Assembly (NCBI GenBank): GCA_001414345.1
Contig: LLCB01000081.1
Coordinates: 1 to 64,000, forward strand
From: Hymenoscyphus infarciens
Lineage: Eukaryota; Ascomycota; Leotiomycetes; Helotiales; Helotiaceae
Length of the DNA stretch: 64,000 bases
Direction: 5' to 3'
Part shown: positions 1 to 10,012 of the stretch, piece by piece
How positions within the stretch are numbered: position 1 is the stretch's first letter
Layout of the letters: the number at the start of each line of letters is the position of its first letter
The notes under the pieces: model-generated
What the model was told of the DNA's origin: nothing
Database searches by the model: none
What the model saw: the letters and a program-made list of their open reading frames with translations, nothing else
Translations under genes and position numbers: made by a program

Positions 1-900
1 GTAATCGATAAATAAATCGATTACTATTATTATTATTACTAGTAAGGTAATCGATAAATAAATCGATTACCTAGCATTATTATTACTAAGGTAATCGATA
101 AATAAATCGATTACCTAGTATTATTATTTCTAGTAAGGTAATCGATAAATTAATCGATTACCTAGTATTATTATTACTAAGGTAATCGATAAATAAATCG
201 ATTACCTAGTATTATTTCTAGTAAGGTAATCGATAAATAAATCGATTACCTAGTAGTATTACTATTAAGGTAATCGATAAATAAATCGATTACCTAGTAT
301 TATTTCTAGTAAGGTAATCGATAAATAAATCGATTACCTAGTAGTATTACTATTAAGGTAATCGATAAATAAATCGATTACCTAGTATTATTATTTCTAG
401 TAAGATAATCGATAAATTAATCGATTACCTAGTATTATTATTACTAAGGTAATCGATAAATAAATCGATTACCTAGTATTATTTCTAGTAGAGTAATCGA
501 TAAATAAATCGATTACCTAGTAGTATTACTATTAAGGTAATTAATAAATAAATCGATTACCTAGTTTTATTATTACTAGTAAGATAATCGATAAATTAAT
601 CGATTACCTAGTATTATTACTAGTAGTATTATTACTAGTAAGGTAATCGATAAATTAATCGATTACCTAGTATTATTATTACTAGTAAGGTAATCGATAA
701 ATTAATCGATTACCTAGTATTATTATTTCTAGTAAGATAATCGATAAATAAATCGATTACCTAGTATTATTTTTACTAGCGTAATTAATAAATAAATCGA
801 TTACCTACTTCTATTTCTCTTAAATTTATTATAAGGTAATCGATAAATAAATCTATTACCTTATACTTTTTTTACATAGGTAATCGATAAATTAATCGAG
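1..900. repeat. Tandem satellite with palindromic core
   Basis: About 20 head-to-tail units fill the left edge, so the array is cut by the window. Unit starts step mostly by 44 or 47 bases (for example 47, 91, 138, 182, 226, 270, 314, 358), with one 59-base unit near 584 that carries an internal duplication. Each unit contains a perfect inverted repeat: GGTAATCGAT, a six-base loop AAATAA or AAATTA, then ATCGATTACC. A more variable linker of TAGTATTATTATTACTAGTA type joins the units. The array is very AT-rich and has no coding potential. The last units (about 781-900) are degenerate. It could be a subtelomeric, centromere-flanking or dispersed satellite; the window does not say which. Confidence 0.95.
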
Positions 901-1205
901 TACGTAAAAACCGGTTCTTATGAACTCATGGTCGGATATACACGTAAGATCCGACCCTTGGCAGGGTGTCTGTGCATGCCTAAGGTGACCCCTTCCCCCT
1001 CCTCCCATCCGAGATCCGCATCCAAATCTTCCTCCTCGCCCATCACTCCACTCCACCCCGTCTCCTCCCCTTCCACCTCCTAAAATCCGACCTAGATTAC
1101 CTCCGTCCCCTCCGAAAACCATGTAACAACTACCCGCACATAACCTTTACCCGTCTCCCCACCCCCCCTCTACTACACGTATGTAGTCTATCGCGAGAAG
1201 TAGCC

Positions 1206-1799
1206 TTGCACTTCTACACTTCTGGATTCCACATTGGAGACGGAGGAAGAATGCTGGTGATGGGGAGAGATGATGAAGACGTGGAGACTTTCACCACTTG
1301 TTCGCACGAAGTAGCCTTGGAAGACACCGGAAAGGGGCAAGGTGTATTCTGGGAGAAGGGAAGGGATGTTTGGTTCCTAGATGAGGCGGAGGGTCCGATT
1401 TTACATGATGCGAGGACGGCCTTTCTTTGGGGTGGCAAAACGGGGATTAAATTCGGAAGAGTGGGGACGCTGTGTATGAAGATGGAGACGCTGAATAGTT
1501 TGGGTCCTGGGGCGGGGATTGTGTGGGAGAGTTTGGAGTGTTTGTGGGTTCTTGTGGGGGGGCTGGGGGAGTACTCTTGGATGGAGTGGGATGTCGAGAA
1601 TAGGGGTGATGTGGCGAGGATTGTGAGGACTTCCGGGTTGAGAAATGCGGCGGGTGGGGAGGTGAAATTGGAGTTTTTAAGGCTGGGGGTGGTTGAGGAG
1701 GATGTAGAGGGGGTGGGATTGCAACAGGTCTGGATTGATGGGGAAGAGGCTTTGGGTAGGATGATGATTTCGCGGAAGCGAGTGGACTCAAATGTCTAG
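1206..1799 (+). CDS. Unknown protein, probably a 3' exon; start uncertain
   Basis: An open frame of about 197 codons ends at 1799. It opens on a TTG and stays open upstream, so either translation starts at the internal ATG at 1251 (residues MLVMGRDDEDVE) or an upstream exon exists. The deduced protein is acidic and rich in Gly and Trp, with segments such as GVFWEKGRDVWFLDEAEGP and YSWMEWDVENRGDVARIV that look like real protein rather than chance. No signal peptide, membrane segment or catalytic motif is visible. I do not recognise the family; the Trp-rich C-terminal half loosely resembles the C-terminal part of fungal 2EXR or F-box-like proteins, but that is a guess. It sits between a satellite and a gene-free stretch and may be a decayed gene. 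Confidence 0.4.
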   Translation: MHFYTSGFHIGDGGRMLVMGRDDEDVETFTTCSHEVALEDTGKGQGVFWEKGRDVWFLDEAEGPILHDARTAFLWGGKTGIKFGRVGTLCMKMETLNSLGPGAGIVWESLECLWVLVGGLGEYSWMEWDVENRGDVARIVRTSGLRNAAGGEVKLEFLRLGVVEEDVEGVGLQQVWIDGEEALGRMMISRKRVDSNV

Positions 1800-3463
1800 A
1801 ATGCTTCTTCCTTCTATTTTTCATTTGGGTTTGCACTTTCTGGTTTGTTACTTGCGGTAACTATGGGGTCCGGTATGCTTTATTCACCAATTATATAATT
1901 GACTAATTATTTCTCGACATACTTTAAACTCGCTATAATCAACCTCTATCGTTTCTTTGAAGAATTTAAGTCTTTTAAACCATCTAGGATCTTCAAATTA
2001 ACTAAATGCTACTCGATTATTTAACTTATACCTATTCTTCTAAATGTTCAAGACTTCATTTGACTAACTTACTCAAACTAAATAGTCATGAACACTCAAG
2101 TTTAACACTTCAAGTTACAGGACTCACTACTTAATCTCAAAAGTAGTAACATAAATTGGTCAATTCCACAATTGGCGAAAAGAGCATAAGAGGCATTCAA
2201 TTTCAAACGGAAAATGGGAAATATGGTTTATCAGCCATCCTAATAAGTCAAGGTAAGAACTTCTTCTTGACAACCTCTCTCTAAACAACCCTAAATACAT
2301 TCCGACAATCGCAGCTATCAACCGAAAAGGAATTCAACGACCTAGACAGTTGCGTACAGACCTTGGTCAAAGTAAAGGCAGCCCTTCGGTGACCCTGCCA
2401 ACCACTTCCTCATATTTGGTCGCCCCCTTTCTCCACGAGGACTCCTTCTTTCCTTTCTTCACTCGTACTCTTGTCTTTCTCAACCGCATCCTCCTTACCA
2501 GCGTCCACCAATCACCGAAAAAAAGAAAACCTAAAGCATGCTCGAAGAAACTTGAGGCACTTGTGGTAAGTGGAGTCCAAGTTTGACATGTTAGAGGTTC
2601 AATTTAAACAAGGGAGCTCCCACTGGAAAAGATGTTGGTGTAAAGGAATATCGCAAGGTCTCAGAACTCTATGTCAGTTTACAAACGTCAAACAGGGGCC
2701 CTAAGAGAACCAGGACCCTCCGCATCCAGTTGCAAAATCCAGCGACAGTTGAGCGAGATGAGAGACTTCTTGTCGGGATTCCAGCGAATTTTTGTGGTCA
2801 AATCGACTTTCTTTGTCGTAGGATCCGAGAAAACGCAGGATCATCATCAGCAAGCTTTGAGTAAAGAAGTTGAAACAAGATTTCAGAATCAAACATTTCA
2901 CATTCCACGAAATCTGAAAGAACCATGTCATTTGAAAGTGATGTATGTAAAAGTCTCATCACACAAGTAACGAGATGATACTCTATCTCCTCTCAAAAAG
3001 ATTTGATGCCCCAAAAGTCCCAATAAGACAATAAACCATGAGCCCTCAACAAAAGAAAAAGAAGTCCGGAAAATAGGACACCAAAAAATGGAGTGCATCG
3101 CAGCTATCCATCATCTACCAATACCCCAATATGACCCCTATCCCAAGCCCATAAACACCATACGCACCCAGTCTGGCTCAGTCATCTAACAGAAAACTAA
3201 AAAAGATGACGCCCTTAAAACCAGAAAATCATATCACTCATCGATCATCAAACCTCACCCCCTCACATGATAGAACAACCATTGCTCCTCGCTCTACGTC
3301 GTCGTCCAATACCACCCATGCCAACTCCACCCTCCTCCTCATCAGCATGAAGCATCTGCGCTTCCCTAGCTCTTCGTCTTCTTCTCCTAGCTGTGGAAGG
3401 AGTCAGTATTGCCGTTTATAGAAGCACATTTGACGAAACAAGGTTACAAGCAGAGCAACAAAA
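1800..3463. other. Gene-free AT-rich spacer
   Basis: Only short overlapping frames without recognisable products occur here. Bases about 1880-2300 are notably AT-rich. The last few hundred bases should include the 3' UTR of the F-box gene on the minus strand. I see no repeat family, RNA gene or regulatory motif I can name. Confidence 0.6.
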
Positions 3464-5548
3464 TTATCCAAAAAGGTCCGCCGAGGAAAAAGAGTCCCAA
3501 GCCTCCCAAAACACGCTAAAAGGGAAGAGAGAACTCAGGGAAAACCAACCTCCAGAACCTCCTGCACCAGCTTCCTCATTGGCCATCATATACCCGGTCC
3601 ACTTCCGCTCAAGTCTTCCAGCAGCAGGGAGGTCACCCTTCAAAACTCGCTTGGTGTGTTCCTCGACCGTCATCTGCCAACCGTAGAAACACTTCATCGA
3701 GATGATTTCGGTTGGGTAGGTGGCTCCTTTTTGTGCACCAGTTGGCTTCCTGACTTCGGAGTTGCGAGATAGAACTTCGCGGATACCTGTCCAAGTGACA
3801 TTCTGACAATCGAAAACCACCAATTTGAGACCAACTTGTGGTCGAGAGCGAGAACATGTTGTTCGTGAGGAGCGGGTTCTAATCATCGATGCAGCCTCTG
3901 CAAGGACAAGGTCGCTGATTTTGGTATTATCCATGTCAACACTGTAAAGGTTTGAGCAGGCACGGATGACAGGTAGCATTCCGGTGTCGCCAAGGTTCTC
4001 GCAGTAGCTGATTGAAAGATGTTTCAATTTAGAGGCGCAAGGTGCTTTGGCGAGATGTTCAGCTAGGAAGATATTTGTAAGTTCGGAAAGTTCTTCAAGG
4101 TCGAGGTGGGTGAGACGTGGTGTTGTGTTTAAAAGATCCATGAGTGCAATATCAGTCAATGCAGAGCAACCACTTAATTGAAGACCTTCCAATTCGGGTA
4201 CAAAGTGAGCCATAGTTTTGACTCCAGCGCTAGTCAGTCGACTACATCGACTGATATCAAGATGTTGCAACCTTCTTGCTGGAACAAGAGGCAGGTCGGT
4301 GAGAATATCAATTTCTGGATCCAGGCCGACGATCATAACTTTGAGAGCTTCGTCGGACAAGTCAGTACATCCGCTAAGTACTAACTTCTCTAAACCGTTC
4401 GTTTCGAAAATATTTTGAGCCAATTCAATGTTGTTGAATCCTCTTACTTCGCCGGCCCGAAGGTCTTTTAACTTGGGGCATCCCAGGACAACAGCTTTGA
4501 TGCCACGAGCATCCATGTGGGTACACCATGACACATTGAACATCTCCAAGGACGGACATGATTGTGCAATTATCTTGCAGGTACCATTAGTCACTGCTGT
4601 TAAACCTGTCAGGTTCAAATTGGCGAGCCTCTCGTTGCTTTTCAATAGACTATGAAGTGTTGACCGTTGAAAGTTCCGGCAGCCTTCGAGAGTGGCATTG
4701 ATGAGATTCTTGCAAGCCTTCACAACAACTTCTGCCCGCTTATAATGTTCCACTTGAACGCAACCTCTCAAGTTCAGATCTTTTACAAATGGTCCGGCCG
4801 TGACAATGATTTTGGAGAGAGATTCTGCCGGAATATCTTTGTAAAATTCCGAGGCATCAAAACAAGTCCAAAGTTGCCCATCAAAGCATGCTTTGTAAAA
4901 AGTCTTGCTCACAATCGAAGCCCGCACCAATTGCTTTGGCGTAAGATATCCGAAAATCGCCAACTTGATTTCGTGTGGCATTTCTCCCCAGAAATCAAAA
5001 TTTATTCGTCTCTCTCGTTTTGGAGTCACCACCGGTAGAGTAAAGTAGTCCTCTTTTACCTCGGGAATAGCCGAATCCTCGGGGAAAGGTGCCATATTTC
5101 CACTCAAATATGGACTAAGGACTGACATAGGACTTGTAGGTGTGGAAGAGGCTCCTGGTGAACCGCAACCTTGTTCCCGCATTCGACCCGAAAAACCACC
5201 ATGTGAATTGTTCAAGAATGGAGAATCGAGGCCGGGTGTAGTGGGGGCGGTGGAATAGCCAGTCATGATTGACTGAGAAGGGTACGAGTTGTCATAATTT
5301 CGTGGAGAACTTCCTGAAGCCAAACTAATGCTCGAAACTGCTGCTCTGCTGCCATATGGATTGTTTCTAGTTCTCTTTGAGCCCAACTGAACAAGAGAAG
5401 GAGATGACGATATCCGTTGAAGACTTTGCAGTATTTTCGCCTTCCCCTTTAATCTATTCGGTTGTTCGATCGTGATGGCGTCAGAATGTTCGATAGGTAT
5501 CGGGAGATTCGGAGGTGGAGTAGCTCCTTCGGGGAGAGTGTTTGCCAT
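3464..5548 (-). CDS. F-box/leucine-rich-repeat SCF substrate receptor, Pof2-like
   Basis: A single-exon gene for 694 residues. The first 180 residues are Ser/Pro-rich and probably disordered. An F-box follows at about residues 186-232 (FWGEMPHEIKLAIFGYLTP, then LVRASIVSKTFY). From about 255 to 620 there is a run of cysteine-type leucine-rich repeats, with units such as LQHLDISRCSRLTSAGVKTM and LEGLQLSGCSALTDIALMDL. This is the plan of fungal SCF ubiquitin-ligase receptors of the S. pombe Pof2 / Grr1 type: the F-box binds Skp1 and the LRR solenoid selects substrates for ubiquitination. The ATG at 5548 is the first Met of the frame. The frame is intact with no sign of an intron. The exact orthologue (Pof2 or Grr1 branch) and the substrate cannot be told from sequence. 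Confidence 0.88.
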   Translation of the reverse strand: MANTLPEGATPPPNLPIPIEHSDAITIEQPNRLKGKAKILQSLQRISSSPSLVQLGSKRTRNNPYGSRAAVSSISLASGSSPRNYDNSYPSQSIMTGYSTAPTTPGLDSPFLNNSHGGFSGRMREQGCGSPGASSTPTSPMSVLSPYLSGNMAPFPEDSAIPEVKEDYFTLPVVTPKRERRINFDFWGEMPHEIKLAIFGYLTPKQLVRASIVSKTFYKACFDGQLWTCFDASEFYKDIPAESLSKIIVTAGPFVKDLNLRGCVQVEHYKRAEVVVKACKNLINATLEGCRNFQRSTLHSLLKSNERLANLNLTGLTAVTNGTCKIIAQSCPSLEMFNVSWCTHMDARGIKAVVLGCPKLKDLRAGEVRGFNNIELAQNIFETNGLEKLVLSGCTDLSDEALKVMIVGLDPEIDILTDLPLVPARRLQHLDISRCSRLTSAGVKTMAHFVPELEGLQLSGCSALTDIALMDLLNTTPRLTHLDLEELSELTNIFLAEHLAKAPCASKLKHLSISYCENLGDTGMLPVIRACSNLYSVDMDNTKISDLVLAEAASMIRTRSSRTTCSRSRPQVGLKLVVFDCQNVTWTGIREVLSRNSEVRKPTGAQKGATYPTEIISMKCFYGWQMTVEEHTKRVLKGDLPAAGRLERKWTGYMMANEEAGAGGSGGWFSLSSLFPFSVFWEAWDSFSSADLFG

Positions 5549-8500
5549 CGTTGCAACGAGTGCAATGCCTGATTATCTGGGAACGAGTGGAGAGGATTGA
5601 ACCTGCGCTCCACAGTTGAGCGCCTTCGAACGCTGAAGTTGTTGGCAGATTCGCAGATTCGTAAATATAGAGAATCCGAAGCCGCGCGGGGTTGTTTGGT
5701 TCCTTGTAAAGACCGGAACGGTCCTTGTAATCACTCCCTTGTGACCCTGAACTGTAACGCAATATATTATCAAGATCAGACGAAACCAAGAGATCCTTTC
5801 TTAGGAACTCCCGTCGCAGTAGACTTGAGGAGGAGTTTTCGAGGTTGGGAGGGAGGAGGGAACCAGTACGTGATTGTTGGCCTGGCACGATCGTAAGATG
5901 CTGAGGCTCTCGTCAGCTCATAAACAGAAACAGCGAGGAGACCAAGGGCCAGTGAATATATCAGGATGTTTCAGGGATTCCAACATTGTTGCCCGTTGAC
6001 AAATGATCACTGGCACAAATGTAACCATAGCCAGGAGGGAAGACGCAAGAGGGGAGGTTGTTGACGAACGTTATCGCTGTGGTTCTTTATCTGACTGAGG
6101 CTTATCGATAGTGAATGTGCTGTTTTTGTCTCACGACAGTGGAACCCGTGGTCATTGGCGAGAAGACGAGGAACTGGATATACATCACACGATCACGAAA
6201 TGACAAGAGCGATGTTGGAAATGTGCAGTTGAAGAGGAAGGAAAGGAAGAAGAGGAAGAAGAGGAAGAAGACAACAACACCACCACCTTGGAAAAAGAAG
6301 ACTGGAGAGACTCTTCAAGGCTGATGGTGCCTTTTTTTTCCTTTTTCCACTGCAGGGGCCGCGGCACAACGCCGACTGCAGCCACCATGGACACATCTCC
6401 TTCGATTTTTGAGAGGACAAGAGCCCTCTACCCGCTCCAAGCCAAAATCGCCCCCAAAATGGTCCTCATAAGGAGAGGTTGATTGGCTCGAGGAAATCTG
6501 TAACCGACCGTAGTGCGTGTTCTGCACTCATACTGCAGCGGGGTATCCGTAGGCGGGGTAAGGGTAGTTTGCCGCTCCACTCCTGGAATCCTCTTAGTTT
6601 AGCCAAGTAGTAACTAGCCCTAACTAGCCCTAACTAATGTAGAGTTTCTCCGAAAAAGGGACGAGGACTTGTTTAACGAATCAAGTAGAAGTGGGAGGGA
6701 ACTTGAGTTTCCACCTTGGTTGTGAAGTGGCCAGCGTTGCGCTGTGACGGGTTTTCGTTCTTCCAGAATATCCAAGCCGTGGTAAGTACCACATGTTGCT
6801 ACTGTAACAAGCCTGAAGGTACTTGTAATCATCCGCTGCGAACCCAGGCAACCTTTCCGCTAAGATAGAGGAGGACCCTAGGTGCATACCAGGAGTGTGG
6901 AGGTGTGCGTGTGATGGGATGTGAGTCGGGTGGAATTAATGCAACGAGATCGTGACTTTCGGGTGGACAACTAGTCACCTAGCCTTCTTGCTAAGACTCT
7001 ACCAATCAGTATAGTTTCACGGTAGCGGCGTGACCGAAAAGTTGGGATCACAAGCGCCGTTATAACCCGGGGGTTATCTCTTGCTCATATTGGAGACATA
7101 TTTCTTGGTATTGGAGAACGCTCCATATGTTTCATTGATTTCAGAAGTTCAAATAGCCATACTCGCTTTCTTCTTGTCTATCTAGTCACACGACGGAGAA
7201 CCCAGTTAATTATCTCAAAATAGTACTAGTTGAAGGACATTAGTCTACTCTCAATAGACGCCAGAAAGAGCAGTACGGAGTATGTAGCTTCCTATCAGAA
7301 CTCTTAATCTTCTCGTTGAGTTTACCCTAAAAGGTTGGAGAAACAGGAGCCAGAGCTAGATTGGTAGGTACGAACCCGAAGTACAGAGTATTGCCGGCCG
7401 CTTCTACTCTCCATTACTTGTCGTCCACCTGGTAGATTATTAAACAATCTTGTCAAATTTGACGATTAAGAAATAAGACCGGACCTCATCGTTCAACCTC
7501 GTAGAAAAGAAAAGCGAGAGGGAATAGAGTTTGCCAAAATCAAATGGGCTTTTGAAGTACCGAAAACCCCCACAAGTCTTACATCTAAAACGGAAAATCC
7601 AAGACAGAAGGACGACTGGCAACTGCTGGTCTAGATTTCGGGAACAGCGATTGCTATTGCACTCCAAATTTCGTAATGTGGTTGTCAATCCGAAAGAAGT
7701 TGGGATGGGCCAAAACCAATTTCCTACCAGTAGCAGAGAAAAAGTCAAAATAGGACGATTACGGAATCTCGTCCCGGTTCATGGGAAATTTCCTTTTCTG
7801 GATCAAAACTCCTACCTAAGGCTTTTTTGCCCATCAGTTGATAAGTCCCCCGCATGTTGCTACAGGCCCGGTATGTACGGGACAGACACAAACCTCGGAA
7901 TGGTATTGCTCTCGGTAGGGGTTCGAAGAGAGAATTGTTTACTCTCTGGTGGTACAGGTATCTTCTTGCATAGACATATGTCTCCTGTAGCACTGCGTAC
8001 AGCTTTATGCACGTTCTTGTGCATGTCACTCCAACCATGAGCAGCTTCTGTTTACAGTCAGTCAGCAAGTGGAAGAGTTCCCAACAAAACAAGTTTAGAG
8101 AGCCACGGCGTTCTTGCAACTCAACATCTATGTCGGACAATTGAATTGGAAAGTACGATCAACAACTCCAACCTCCTGCAGTTTCCCTATTTCCATATTA
8201 AAATAATCAAGAGCCATGCAATTCAACACATGGCTCTCGTTGTTACTTGTACTCAAAGAGGGGTCAAAGTTGAACGGGCCAATCGTGACAAGGGTCCATG
8301 ACGGCGGGGTCTTCTCCCCCAATTGCAATTGCAACCGCAGTTCGCATCCCCGCCCTTGGAATTTCAAGACAGGGCTCTGGAAACTCTTTGACAATTTTCA
8401 GAGATATCGGTTGTAGGAAAAGCAAGTCTTGCAGAAAACCTGAAACAGTATTTTTGCTTTGAACATCATGAGGATCTTCGTCCTACGGTCTCCGTAATAC

Positions 8501-9564
8501 TTAGTCCCAGGCGTAACAGTCCATAACGGGGCCTCCTAAATAAACCCTGCTTTGCTGGGTCCCGCTATGGACTGATTCGCCTGGGACGAAGTATGTTGAT
8601 GTATTGCATGATGGTGGTTTGAAGCTTTTAGGATCGGAACCTTTGGTAGAATAATGTTATTTGTTGTTTAGGGACCGAGGGGCTACTCGTAAACGAGAGA
8701 GGTTGGAAGCAAATATTGACGGGAAAAAAGGAGGCAGGAAACAAGGCCAATTCTCCGTAGGAATTCCCTTCACATCCAAATATGGGGCAGCCACAATAGA
8801 GTTCGGGGAGGAGACCTGGAAAGTCGATTCAGGCTTCCACCATCATCATCCAGACATCCAAAAATGGCCAAATCAGAGAGTATCGAGTAACGAGAGTATT
8901 GGTATGTTTCAAGGGGTCGATGAAATGAAAGGCGTGGTTCTTTAGCCTCTTTCTCTCTCTCTCTTGCCCCACTGCTGGACTAAAGTGATAAAGTCCGCAA
9001 CGAACCTTGGAAGAGTCTCCAAAGGTCTCACTTCGCTCGAGCCTCTCAGGAGGAAGACGAGCTATCACCATTATCAATAGGGGTATTTCTACAATCCGTA
9101 TTTCCGTAAAAACTCCAAAGGAATAATGACTTGGAAATATCGCAGAGTTGATGAGAATCCTGTAGAAGTACTAGACGTAGAGGGACCCTTTCCTGGTGTT
9201 TTCGGGAAGTCCTCCTCCACAATTGCTGCTAGATAATCCCGAGATATGGGACTGGCGTGTTGAGCCGAAGGTGTGATGCTGCAACTCTGGTGCAGCAGAA
9301 GGCGGGTTCTTGACTGCGGGAAGGAGGGATGCTGCGCTGCGCTGCGCGGCGGTTCTTGCGCCATGGTAATATTTGAATATCAAAATGGGGAAAGCGATTG
9401 TCTCCTCGGATACCTTCCTTATATTGGCCAGTCTCCCCACAGCTGGGTGGAGGTTGAGTTTTGAAGTTGTTGATGTTTCTTGAATCCTCTAGATCTGTCT
9501 GGACTCTGTATACCGTCCGCCTGCGCTACTCGTACCTACGATGCCCCTTGCCTCGTTTTAGACC
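5549..9564. other. Long divergent intergenic region
   Basis: About 4 kb separates the F-box gene (minus) from the Ser/Pro-rich gene (plus). It must hold both promoters. Visible content: a purine-rich stretch at 6230-6300 (GGAAGAAGAGGAAG repeats), two copies of the 10-mer TAACTAGCCC at 6611-6630, and a fold-back element at 8499-8594 listed separately. Many short frames occur on both strands, but they overlap each other and none encodes a recognisable domain. There could be undetected upstream exons or long 5' UTRs. Confidence 0.55.
8499..8594. mobile_element. Short fold-back element, MITE-like
   Basis: Two arms of about 32 bases face each other. The left arm starts at 8499 and contains TTAGTCCCAGGCGTAACAGT followed by CCATAACGGGG. 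The right arm, ending near 8594, contains CCCGCTATGGACTGATTCGC followed by CTGGGACGAAGT. The reverse complement of the right arm matches the left arm with about four mismatches. The loop is about 28 bases (CTCCTAAATAAACCCTGC and flanks). No ORF lies inside. A second partial copy lies at 50143-50200. A non-autonomous miniature element is the simplest reading; a structured non-coding RNA is the alternative. Confidence 0.6.
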
Positions 9565-9975
9565 ATGGATCCACCTGAGCGGGTTTCTTGTTTGCCAACT
9601 TACAGACGCGATTTTGAATTGGTCGAGGGCGATGAAGAAGTCAGAGTCAGAACCTTACTGCACAGACACCACCACCACCACCACCCAGTGAATCCACCCC
9701 GACTTGCGAATCCCCTTCCGCCGCAGGCACCTGCACTGTCCCATTCTACCTCTACCTCTACCTCTACCTCTAGGTCCTTTTCTCAGGGCCAGTCAGCGTC
9801 CAACACACGCCAAAATTCTGGCGACTTGTTGTTAGTCCCACCCGTCGAAGGCCTAACAGCAGCAGCACGAACAGTACCAGCAGCACCAGTACCAGCACCA
9901 CCAGCACCAGCACTAGCACCACCACCACCACCACTCTCCGCTGGCGTCAACGCCAACACTACCTTCAGTCCGCCT

Positions 9976-10012
<37 letters not shown>

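Noticed and set aside
1447..1836. 129-codon minus-strand Pro/Ser/His-rich frame
   Set aside because: Opposite-strand shadow of the G-rich plus-strand frame.
6611..6634. Telomere-like CCCTAA words
   Set aside because: Only two to three CCCTAA occurrences within a 10-base duplication; too few for an interstitial telomere repeat.
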